From Auriscalpium vulgare (taxonomy: Eukaryota > Basidiomycota > Agaricomycetes > Russulales > Auriscalpiaceae), in NCBI GenBank assembly GCA_019915015.1, contig JAHBBC010000004.1, positions 434,001 through 498,000 on the forward strand: DNA of 64,000 nt. The letters run 5' to 3'. Shown here piece after piece: positions 22,660-32,996 of the stretch (its first letter is position 1; each line of letters starts with the position of its first letter). The position numbers and the translations under genes are program-made. The notes below the pieces were generated by a model. That model did no database searches. It saw only the letters and a program-made list of their open reading frames with translations, and had not been told where the DNA came from.

Positions 22660-23185
22660 CTTGCTGGGAGTGGGCCGACGCTTAGCGCGGCAGTACGATT
22701 CCAAGCTCAATACAGGGCTGGATGGATGATCCTGTAACTCTGTACAATTGCAAGTACAGGAAATAATGATGAAGACTACTTAATTGTTGCTATAACACTA
22801 TCCCTGAAACACTTCGGTAATATGCGTGCTCTCTCAAGCCACCGGTACTAAGCACCAAATGGGGTTGTCACTGCTGGCCAGCCTTGAGCCAGCATCAGAG
22901 CAAGGTTACGACCCATAGGCTGGGGCACGTTTTGAGTAAACAACATAATATCAACATGATCATGTGTGATAATGTCAGCGATGATGTCATTCCGGGGTCG
23001 TAAATTGTGTTTAAAACCCGGAGTGATGTCATCGTCTTTCTGCTACCGCTGTTCAAGCCCTGCAATATATCACTGTTTTGCGGCTTCTGTAGGTGCTCTA
23101 TGGTCTGAAATATACTGCAAATGAAGCAATGTATGCGAATCATTCCGGGCAAATGAGAGGAAGGTGAAAGTGCAATTGGATGTGA
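22660..23185 (-). mobile_element. Fragment of an E1n-like element
   Basis: End B in reverse (CTTGCTGGGAGTGGGCCGAC) with hairpin GCCG-A-CGC-TTA-GCG-CGGC at 22674-22691. The body includes a palindrome with ATGATGTCAT arms (22977-23028) and resembles E1n around 8183-8400. It is cut at 23186 by another element; I could not find its end A in the window. Confidence 0.7.
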
Positions 23186-23667
23186 GTTACGATTCCCTTG
23201 AATTGTTTCTTATGTAAGCATCAGTCGCGGTTTTTGACCCCCCCTGTAACCTTCATCTTGTCCTCCAAAATGGAAATATGTTCTCAAGATCTATTTTCAT
23301 TTCTAAACACATTTCTACCTCTTCCCTCTTCAAAAGACTCTCGATTCTGTCAGTATTTTGCATTTTGTAGGCTAACTAGGATAGATATGCATATAATTAC
23401 AGTTGCTCCTAAGTCTGATAAAAATGCTCTGTAATTGCTATTTCCGGTAAATAATTCCCATGCTCGACCCCATGACGTCAGTCTCGGATGCACAGCACAA
23501 GTGCACTCGGAAACCACGTCATTTCTCTCTACTCCGGCTACTGTACTACCCGGACTCGATTACCAATCTTTTTAAAACTGTTCATAACAGGAATTGAACT
23601 GCAAACCTCCAAGTTTTGAAGACTGTAAGATACCACTAGACTACAGAGCCTTTGACAATATACTACA
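23186..23667 (+). mobile_element. Fragment of an E-type element with end A and tRNA-like part
   Basis: End A TTACGATTCCCTTGAATTG at 23186, then the common body words (AGTATTTTGCATTTTGTAGG) and a tRNA-like sequence on the minus strand at 23583-23651 (A box TAGTCTAGTGG, B box AGTTCAATTCC). Its far end is missing: the Helitron end begins at 23668. Confidence 0.7.
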
Positions 23668-23681
23668 CTTGGGGGGGAATG

Positions 23682-23698
23682 GCCAGTGCAAGCATGGC
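23682..23698 (-). other. Terminal hairpin of the Helitron (end B)
   Basis: Stem GCCA/TGGC plus TGC/GCA with a one-base bulge (G) and an AA loop, 14 nt from the terminus. Helitrons carry such a hairpin near the 3' end as a stop signal for strand transfer. Equivalent hairpins are at 7306-7323, 22086-22102, 22674-22691, 36402-36419, 41274-41290 and 51416-51432. Confidence 0.75.
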
Positions 23699-23790
23699 AG
23701 TACGATTACTCTTAATTGTTTAGGAGGAGGGGGGGGAGGGGTAATTTACAACATGTGAAGTGCAGTTGAGGATTCCCTGGAAACCATCTT

Positions 23791-26700
23791 AGAGGGGCCT
23801 CTCAATTTGAAGATGTGGGCTGACCTGTCGCTCTGCATATATCTGTCCTCACCATGGCTTGCGGGTTTGGATGCAAGTTCAGTGGTATTACTCAGGAAAA
23901 CATATCCAGGACCATCGGCAGATGTAAGAACCGACTCAGCGTAGCCCTGGCCCTCGCCATGCCCCTTGAGCGTCGCCCCAGTTTCCCCCTCCTCCCGACT
24001 GTCCCCGCCTTCGACTCAGCGCGGCCCCGGGCCCCGCCATGCCCCTTGAGGGCCGCCCCAGTTTCCCCCTCCTCCTGACTGTCCCCGCCTCCGACTCAGC
24101 GCCGCCCCGGCCCCCGCCATGCCCCTTGAGGGCCGCCCCAGTTTCCCATTGTGCCGACTGTCCCTGCCTCTGCCCGGCATTGGCCCTCGGAGTGGAGTCA
24201 CCCTCGCTGGAAGATCCCTGGGTAGCAACCCTCTTGTCCATCAGAGGGGCCTCTCAATTTGAAGATGTGGGCTGACTCGTCGCTCTGCATATATCTGTCC
24301 TCACCATGGCTTGCGGGTTTGGGTGCAAGTTCAGTGGTATTACTCAGGAAAACATATCCAGGACCATCGGCAGATGTAAGAACCGACTCAGCGTAGCCCT
24401 GGCCCCCGCCATGCCCCTTGAGGGCCGCCCCAGTTTCCCCCTCCTCCTGACTGTCCCCGCCTCCGACTCAGCGCCGCCCCGGCCCCCGCCATGCCCCTTG
24501 AGGGCCGCCCCAGTTTCCCCCTCCTCCCGACTGTCCGCCATGCCCCTTGAGGGCCGCCCCAGTTTCCCCCTCCTACCGACTGTCCCCGCCTCTGACTCAG
24601 CGCCGCCCCGGCCCCCGCCATGCCCCTTGAGGGCCGCCCCAGTTTCCCCCTCCTCCCAACTGTCCGCCATGCCCCTTGAGGGCCGCCCCAGTTTCCCCCT
24701 CCTCCTGACTGTCCCCGCCTCCGACTCAGCGCCGCCCCGGCCCCCGCCATGCCCCTTGAGGGCCGCCTCAGTTTCCCATTGTGCCGACTGTCCCTGCCTC
24801 TGCCCGGCATTGGCCCTCGGAGTGGAGTCACCCTTGCTGGAAGATCCCTGGGTAGCAACCCTCTTGTCCATCAGAGGGGCCTCTCAATTTGAAGATGTGG
24901 GCTGACTCGTCGCTCTGCATATATCTGTCCTCACCATGGCTTGCGGGTTTGGGTGCAAGTTCAGTGGTATTACTCAGGAAAACATATCCAGGACCATCGG
25001 CAGATGTAAGAACCGACTCAGCGTAGCCCTGGCCCTCGCCATGCCCCTTGAGCGTCGCCCCAGTTTCCCCCTCCTCCCGACTGTCCCCGCCTTCGACTCA
25101 GCGCGGCCCCGGCCCCCGCCATGCCCCTTGAGGGCCGCCCCAGTTTCCCCCTCCTCCCGACTGTCCGCCATGCCCCTTGAGGGCCGCCCCAGTTTCCCCC
25201 TCCTCCCGACTGTCCGCCATGCCCCTTGAGGGCCGCCCCAGTTTCCCCCTCCTCCTGACTGTCCCCGCCTCCGACTCAGCGCCGCCCCGGCCCCCGCCAT
25301 GCCCCTTGAGGGCCGCCTCAGTTTCCCATTGTGCCGACTGTCCCTGCCTCTGCCCGGCATTGGCCCTCGGAGTGGAGTCACCCTTGCTGGAAGATCCCTG
25401 GGTAGCAACCCTCTTGTCCATCAGAGGGGCCTCTCAATTTGAAGATGTGGGCTGACTCGTCGCTCTGCATATATCTGTCCTCACCATGGCTTGCGGGTTT
25501 GGGTGCAAGTTCAGTGGTATTACTCAGGAAAACATATCCAGGACCATCGGCAGATGTAAGAACCGACTCAGCGTAGCCCTGGCCCCCGCCATGCCCCTTG
25601 AGGGCCGCCCCAGTTTCCCCCTCCTCCCGACTGTCCGCCATGCCCCTTGAGGGCCGCCCCAGTTTCCCCCTCCTCCTGACTGTCCCCGCCTCCGACTCAG
25701 CGCCGCCCCGGCCCCCGCCATGCCCCTTGAGGGCCGCCTCAGTTTCCCATTGTGCCGACTGTCCCTGCCTCTGCCCGGCATTGGCCCTCGGAGTGAAGTC
25801 ACCCCGGCTGGAAGATCCCTGGGTAGCAACCCTCTTGTCCATCAGAGGGGCCTCTCAATTTGAAGATGTGGGCTGACTCGTCGCTCTGCATATATCTGTC
25901 CTCACCATGGCCTGCGGGTTTGGGTGCAAGTTCAGTGGTATTACTTAGGAAAACATATCCGGGACCATCGGCAGATGTAAGAATTGACTTAGCGCCGCCC
26001 GGCCCCCGTCATGCCCCTTGAGCGTCGCCCCAGTTTCCCCCTCCTCCCAACTGTCCCCGCTTTCGACTCAGCGCCGCCCCGGCCCCCGCCATGCCCCTTG
26101 AGGGCCGCCCCAGTTTCCCCCTCCTCCCGACTGTCCGCCATGCCCCTTGAGGGCCGCCCCAGTTTCCCCCTCCTCCCGACTGTCCGCCATGCCCCTTGAG
26201 GGCCGCCCCAGTTTCCCCCTCCTCCCGACTGTCCCCGCCTCCGACTCAGCGCTGCCCCGGCCCCCGCCATGCCCCTTGAGGGCCGCCCCAGTTTCCCATA
26301 GTGCCGACTGTCCCTGCCTCTGCCCGACATTGGCCCTCGGAGTGGAGTCACCCTTGCTGGAAGATCCCTGGGTAGCAACCCTCTTGTCCATCAGAGGGGC
26401 CTCTCAATTTGAAGATGTGGGCTGACTCGTCGCTCTGCATATATCTGTCCTCACCATGGCTTGCGGGTTTGGGTGCAAGTTCAGTGGTATTACTCAGGAA
26501 AACATATCCAGGACCATCGGCAGATGTAAGAACCGACTCAGCGTAGCCCTGGCCCCCGCCATGCCCCTTGAGGGCCGCCCCAGTTTCCCCCTCCTCCCGA
26601 CTGTCCGCCATGCCCCTTGAGGGCCGCCCCAGTTTCCCCCTCCTCCCGACTGTCCCCGCCTCCGACTCAGCGCTGCCCCGGCCCCCGCCATGCCCCTTGA

Positions 26701-28039
26701 GGGCCGCCCCAGTTTCCCATAGTGCCGACTGTCCCTGCCTCTGCCCGACATTGGCCCTCGGAGTGGAGTCACCCTTGCTGGAAGATCCCTGGGTAGCAAC
26801 CCTCTTGTCCATCAGAGGGGCCTCTCAATTTGAAGATGTGGGCTGACTCGTCGCTCTGCATATATCTGTCCTCACCATGGCCTGCGGGTTTGGGTGCAAG
26901 TTCAGTGGTATTACTTAGGAAAACATATCCGGGACCATCGGCAGATGTAAGAATTGACTTAGCGCCGCCCGGCCCCCGTCATGCCCCTTGAGTGTCGCCC
27001 CAGTTTCCCCCTCCTCCCAACTGTCCCCGCTTTCGACTCAGCGCCGCCCCGGCCCCCGCCATGCCCCTTGAGGGCCGCCCCAGTTTCCCCCTCCTCCCGA
27101 CTGTCCGCCATGCCCCTTGAGGGCCGCCCCAGTTTCCCCCTCCTACCGACTGTCCCTGCCTCTGACTCAGCGCCGCCCCGGCCCCCGCCATGCCCCTTGA
27201 GGGCCGCCCCAGTTTCCCCCTCCTCCCGACTGTCCGCCATGCCCCTTGAGGGCCGCCCCAGTTTCCCCCTCCTACCGACTGTCCCTGCCTCTGACTCAGC
27301 GCCGCCCCGGCCCCCGCCATGCCCCTTGAGGGCCGCCCCAGTTTCCCATAGTGCCGACTGTCCCTGCCTCTGCCCGACATTGGCCCTCGGAGTGGAGTCA
27401 CCCTTGCTGGAAGATCCCTGGGTAGCAACCCTCTTGTCCATCAGAGGGGCCTCTCAATTTGAAGATGTGGGCTGACTCGTTGCTCTGCATATATCTGTCC
27501 TCACCATGGCCTGCGGGTTTGGGTGCAAGTTCAGTGGTATTACTTAGGAAAACATATCCGGGACCATCGGCAGATGTAAGAATTGACTTAGCGCCGCCCG
27601 GCCCCCGTCATGCCCCTTGAGCGTCGCCCCAGTTTCCCCCTCCTCCCAACTGTCCCCGCTTTCGACTCAGCGCCGCCCCGGCCCCCGCCATGCCCCTTGA
27701 GGGCCGCCCCAGTTTCCCCCTCCTCCCGACTGTCCGCCATGCCCCTTGAGGGCCGCCCCAGTTTCCCCCTCCTCCCGACTGTCCGCCATGCCCCTTGAGG
27801 GCCGCCCCAGTTTCCCCCTCCTACCGACTGTCCCTGCCTCTGACTCAGCGCCGCCCCGGCCCCCGCCATGCCCCTTGAGGGCCGCCCCAGTTTCCCATAG
27901 TGCCGACTGTCCCTGCCTCTGCCCGACATTGGCCCTCGGAGTGGAGTCACCCTTGCTGGAAGATCCCTGGGTAGCAACCCTCTTGTCCATCAGAGGGGCC
28001 TCTCAATTTGAAGATGTGGGCTGACCCGTCGCTCTGCAC
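23791..28039. repeat. Modular minisatellite array, 8 long units
   Basis: Units start at AGAGGGGCCTCT at 23791, 24243, 24873, 25423, 25844, 26393, 26814 and 27443; a partial ninth starts at 27992. Lengths are 452, 630, 550, 421, 549, 421, 629 and 549. Each is a constant part of 292 bp plus 80-bp and 49-bp modules, both starting ATGCCCCTTGAGGGCCGCCC: (80s,49s) = (2,0), (3,2), (2,2), (1,1), (2,2), (1,1), (3,2), (2,2). The units at 25844, 26814 and 27443 form a second subtype (CCTGCGGG, TTACTTAGG, one base shorter). Frames of 90-200 codons are open on both strands because the modules lack stops; I do not regard them as genes. Confidence 0.95.
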
Positions 28040-28044
28040 TACAT

Positions 28045-28638
28045 TTAGGCTAGTGCAGGGACAGTTGAATTCCTATATACTGTACTATATATCAACACAG
28101 ATGCCTTGTATCCTCTTGTTTGATATATGTCAGATATTGTGTTGAACTTCTCCTCAGTGATACAAACCCTGCCTGTGGTTATTCCATCATGAAACCATGT
28201 TTCAGCTGAGTCTCCTATCATACGTGCAGTAAAATGAGCATGTGCAAAATAGATAATACCTTTCAGCTTGTACATTACCTTATTATTGCCATCACCAACA
28301 TGCATTGTCTGTTTTATATTCAACTTTGTAGTACCAGCATAGGGCAAAGCAATGCCGAGTAGAGGAGGAGGATGGGCACTCAAGTCTGTAATCTTTACCA
28401 AAGGTCTTTGGCATGATTGACAGAGGCGGGTAGTTGTCATACTGAATAACTTGTTTAGTTCTGATGACACAGGTTGACTGACATCCTTCTCCAAGGTCCA
28501 GAAAGGAGTATTGTATTGTCTATCAGATGCTATGGTATTGCAAGATGTACATTTATGTATAATATGAAAAAGGTATTTGTCACTTGAGAGCATCAACCGG
28601 CAGAGACTATAAATATCAGTCCCATGGATATTATCCAT
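28045..28638 (-). pseudogene. C-terminal protease-like part of the Helitron helicase protein
   Basis: 197 codons containing CTSCNTIASDRQ, CQSCQRPLVKI, YKLKGIIYFAHAHFTARMIG and WFHDGITTGRV. Together with WSCAYDSLLTILF at the end of the helicase frame this resembles the cysteine-protease-like (OTU/USP-style) tail I recall on basidiomycete Helitron proteins: Cys in WSCAYDS, His in HFTARM, with CxxC pairs between. It overlaps the helicase frame end (28631-28638) in a different frame, so a one-base shift near the AAAGGG run around 28645 separates them. Role inferred: processing or deubiquitination; not proven for any member I know. Confidence 0.55.
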
Positions 28639-31600
28639 TGGGATCCCTTTGGTGGAGTTGGGCTTGGAGAGAATTACGAGATTGTTCTAGAGTAGTTAGA
28701 GGCTGTCCAGTCATGACCTGATTCCATCCCTCAGATATCAAAGTAATATAAGGATTTATTGAAGCAACATCTCTATGCCATATTTGATCGTGACTGATAA
28801 ATATTTGAAAGAGAATTGTAAGCAGGCTATCATAGGCACAGCTCCAAGTGTCTCCATTCCATATATACCCCTTGCGCTCTCTCCCAGAGACAGCCATTAA
28901 ATTTACATTGCCTACAACTTTACGTCTTTTCACAATGCGAGCAGGCCCGTTATTGGTGTTAAGTTGAGTTATTGGCTGAGTCCCTATTGCAGGGACAAAA
29001 CCATTTGCAAGGTCAGTGTCATCAAATTTTCGTTTTGTCCCCTGTGCAGCTGGTTTGGGGTTTGTTGACCTTTTATTTCCCTTGGATGTGACTCGCTGCC
29101 ATGGGGCATCTTCACCCACTTCTGGTATTACCAGTGGGTTGTACTTGGACCACTTGATAGAAGAATGCACATTGCCTGGCACATGGTCAGCTCCAACCCA
29201 GGCTCTATACTGCTTGATCAATGTGCTACATGTTGAAGCGTTGATATCACTAGGAAGTTCACCTATATAGCGCAACCGAGTAATTTCATCTAATAGCTCT
29301 AACTCTCTAAACTCCTGGCGAACATGGCCAGGGAGACCACCCGTTATAATGGCAGCGGAAAAGTCACGCATTAGAATAGTGCCATCCAAGCTTGCACTTC
29401 TTGATAGACATGTATACATAGAATAGTGAGTACGACACCTGAACGGGTCCACAACATTAAATGGACGTGTTCTTCCTTGGGATGCATAGTCTGTCATTGC
29501 AAAATTAGGCACAATAGGAACCTGGTCTCGAGAGATGAAAATGTTGCCGTCATTGGGAGTATTGCATTTGATAGGTAAAGATTGTTTGGACAGCGGCACA
29601 ACATTTTCTGGCAGACCCTCAAGTTGAACATTGGTTGGCGGCTTTGTCAACTTTACAAATACAACATCCAGAGTTTCTCTGTCATTATCTAGTGCATGTG
29701 ATTGCCAACCTACAACAGTGCCTTCTGCACCATTGGTAACGCACACTTCAGTTGCTTCATTGCGCTTTATCATAACAGGTAAGCCATGGCAAAGCTTGAG
29801 AACACCAGGAATGTTCATTGTAACACCATGAGGCAGACTATGCAGCTTTGCTTGCATCTCAGGAGGTACATTGTTTGACTTTCGCTTTGGATCAAGTTGT
29901 TTGCCTTTAGATTTTGTAGTGGTAGGCTCCCTTGATTTCCATTTATCGACACTATAAAAAGGTTTCAACACTTGATTTGTTTCTAGAGCAAAACGATCTG
30001 ACATTGTAGTATTAATTTGATCACGCTGAGAGTTGAAAGCAGTGATTACAGACACGAAGCGAAAATTGGGATGATTTGGATCAACATCTGGATTTTGAGG
30101 CCCTTTAATTCTAGATCGCAGAAGCGCGATGTCATGTGGAGTACATGATTTGTAACACATATTTTCCAATGCTACACGGAACTGTGCATCTCTTTCTGTC
30201 TGTGGGCGTTGTCGCATATTCTGTCTCAAGAGGACAACAACAGTTGTTTGATGCCATAAAGCCTTGCCAATTGTCCTTTGTTGTTCTCTAAAGCCATTGG
30301 TGGTACCCAGAACGGTTGATACATTGTGGCTATATAGTGCAGGCCCTTTTGTCTGAATAGGGGGTAATTGTGCAAAGTCACTAGCAAAAATCATATTCTT
30401 GCCACCAAATGCTTGATCATCACTTTGTAAAGCAAGGCTCATTTGAGAGCTTATATGATAGAAGTCACCACAGTCGATCATAGATACCTCGTCTAAGAAA
30501 ACATATTTGACACATTTCAACCGCTCTCGAATCTTTGACATAGTAGTTGCTGTTTCACTTACGCCACTGCCAGGTCCCTCTCCTCCTCCCTGGAAGCCAA
30601 GAATTGAATGATAAGTTGACCCTGACACCAAGGCAGCTGCTGTACCAGTAGGAGCCATTATCAGAAATACGTAACTACGCTTTTGCTTGTCAAAGAGAGC
30701 CATGAGAGCCTTTATAACTTGAGATTTACCTGTGCCCGCCATCCCTCCAATATGCATCTTGAGTTGTTCAGCAAATGCATCAACAGAGTGATTTGCTATA
30801 ATGCGATAAGCTCGTTCTTGCTCTTCATTAAGTGTGTATTCTTGAGCTACCTCATCAATGAGTCGTGCATCTTCTTCACTGACGGCTTTAAAGGTCTTGT
30901 ATAAGAACTCACGATCTACCACTTTAACTTCATTTACATTATATGGCTTTGGTATGCCATTCAGGGATGGTTCGTTGTCCTTTCCAATTTGCTGGTACTG
31001 TGCCTGCTTGTTGTTGAGAACTTCTTTTTTTTTATCGGACAGGACATCCTTCCATTGCTTTCCTGTCATGATATCACCATTTGTAACGTCGGTATCAATA
31101 CTCCATACATTGTCCCTGTCAGCTGCAGCCCAACCCCCACTCTGCAAAACTTGTTCAATTTCGGCCATCTGTATTGCTTTGTTTGCTGTTTTCCCACTCA
31201 CCTCATCAAATTGAGCACTCAACCATTCAAGCTCCTTGCCATTGAGTGCTTCCTCTGTGTTGCGATCCTCACTATATTGTGCATCCAAATCGTCCTGGAA
31301 CTGACCAAAGATAGGATTGAACCCCATTTTTTGGTTCGCTTTCTCTGCGGCCTTGCGCTGAGCATGAAAGTCATCTCGTGCATCATTGCATTCATATCGT
31401 ATGTGAAAGAATTTCATCAACTCCAGCTGTCGAGGGGTAAAAGTGTATGTCTCAAAGGCCTCCTGCCAAGTTTGACTATCAAGTTTTAGATCAGAGCCCA
31501 CACGCCAAGGTTTGAATAAGGTAAGCATAGTCAAACAATAGTCCTCATAATTTCCTTTGTCTTTTCTAGGCAGAGTTCCTCCAACAAAATTGGGGACAAT

Positions 31601-32053
31601 TGGCTCATCCTCAGATGCCAGTCGTATGGTATGTGTTTCGCATTGAGGATGTCCCGCTAAAAAATGGGGGTACTCTTTTGGCTTCTTGTCTTTTTGACCC
31701 TTTCGTTTAGTGCCTTTCTTTGCCTTGGGCTGTACATAGTCAGATGAACTATCGTCTGCCTCTGTGCTATTCATGCTCATTTCATAGTCTTCATCATCAG
31801 AATTATTCACAATTGTGCTCATATCATCATCCTCAATATCCATCTCGTCGTCACTATCAACGATTGTCTTTTCTGTGTCACTTTCAATCTCTATCACCAT
31901 ATGCTCATCATCACCGCCACCACCAACCTGTATTTTTTGATCTAGGTTGTTCATTTGCATTTCCGTTTTTGGGAATCTTGAACTTGGTAGCAAAGCAACA
32001 CCAATCATAGAGAGACATAGCTTCATAGTCCACAGGGCGCTTGGTAAAGTCAT
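28631..32053 (-). pseudogene. Helitron PIF1-like helicase
   Basis: About 1,120 codons after an acidic linker (EIESDTEKTIVDSDDEMDIED). Helicase superfamily 1B motifs appear in order: Walker A GMAGTGKSQ (near residue 440), YVFLIMAPTGTAA, Walker B KYVFLDEVSMID, FASDFAQLPP, LRQNMRQRP, and late motifs GLPVMIKRN and MTDYASQGRTRPFNVV. The enzyme unwinds DNA with ATP during rolling-circle transposition in the nucleus. The C-terminal end WNGDTWSCAYDSLLTILF begins the protease-like tail. It should be fused to the Rep part; the join is broken by an extra base in an AAAAA run near 31973. Confidence 0.85.
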
Positions 32054-32996
32054 CTACAGTAGTCAATGCAACAATTTTTCCTTTTACTTTGTTGATTACA
32101 ACACGATCTCCATTCTCCTCTTCAGGCTCCAGGGAGTTCCAATATCTTTTCACTTCATTAATAAATGGCCGCCAATAAAATGTCTTAAATTTATGACTAG
32201 TGTAATGGTCAGGATGACCTAACACATAGAGAGATGCCATTGGGCCACCTATTTCCATCTTGGTAGTCATAGAGTTTACCACTTGAACCATGACCTTGCG
32301 TGCCTTTTCCATTTGCGTCGCAGTTCCGCTAAGAAACTCAGAGTTGCGATTAAAGACTGACTTGATAGCCTCTAACATGACATGAGTCTTTAAAGGTGTC
32401 TTGGTTATATAGTCAGTCACATATGCTATAATAGATTTAATAGCAGTTCCAGATAGAAGACTGGCAACATCCGAGTTGCACCTAATGAGGTAAGTCAATG
32501 TAGGGTTGAATGTGTTTAGCCAGGCCTCACCATGTTTCAATTCGATTGCACCTGTACCCATGTCCACTGAGGTCTCAGCATGTACTTCACGAGGAAAACG
32601 TGATTTGCATGAGGAATACTTTTTGTTAGTGCAACCTGCATGACATCTATGACGATTAGAGCGAAATATCAGTTCATCTGCCGTCTCCCACATGCGTGCC
32701 CACCATGATTTACTTTCAGAGCAAGATGTACATTCATCATCTTGAAGTGTCACATGGTTAGAGCACATCTTGGGTGGATGCTCTGGCAAGGTACAAGTGG
32801 GATCTAAACCACTATCACCTCTTTCCAAGTTGTCTTGAATTTGACTGTGGACATCGTTCAGAGTTCCATTAATGAATTGGCCTTGATGTGAGCCTTCTAG
32901 ATATTCTACCAATTGTCTTTGAAATTCAGAATCACCTGCTACAATTCGATCCCTTACCTCCTGCGGTGTTAATGCGTTTTGAATCCATAGAAGCAT
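31911..32996 (-). pseudogene. Helitron Rep domain, second part (two-Tyr motif)
   Basis: Starts MLLWIQNALTPQEVRDRI, directly downstream of the HUH histidines in the neighbouring frame, then shows AWLNTFNPTLTYLIRCNSD, the tyrosine pair in AYVTDYITK, and VVNSMTTKMEIGGPMASLYVLGHPDHYTS, all typical of Helitron Rep. Paired CxxC/H residues lie around SKSWWARMW. The Tyr pair nicks DNA and forms the covalent 5' intermediate. The frame ends at 31911 after the homopolymer shift; the true continuation is the helicase frame. Confidence 0.8.

Noticed and set aside
23583..23651. Functional tRNA gene
   Set aside because: A and B boxes are good but the anticodon and acceptor stems do not pair.
23850..28030. 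Long open frames on both strands of the minisatellite (for example 24306-24905 plus, 24344-24871 minus) as repeat proteins
   Set aside because: They arise from stop-free modules, occur in several frames and both strands, and vary with module count; no conserved start context or domain.
28036..28061. Palindrome CTGCACTA..TAGTGCAG as the Helitron 3' hairpin
   Set aside because: No CTRR follows at the right distance, the minisatellite starts beside it, and a family-wide hairpin is found at 23682-23698. Kept only as an alternative.
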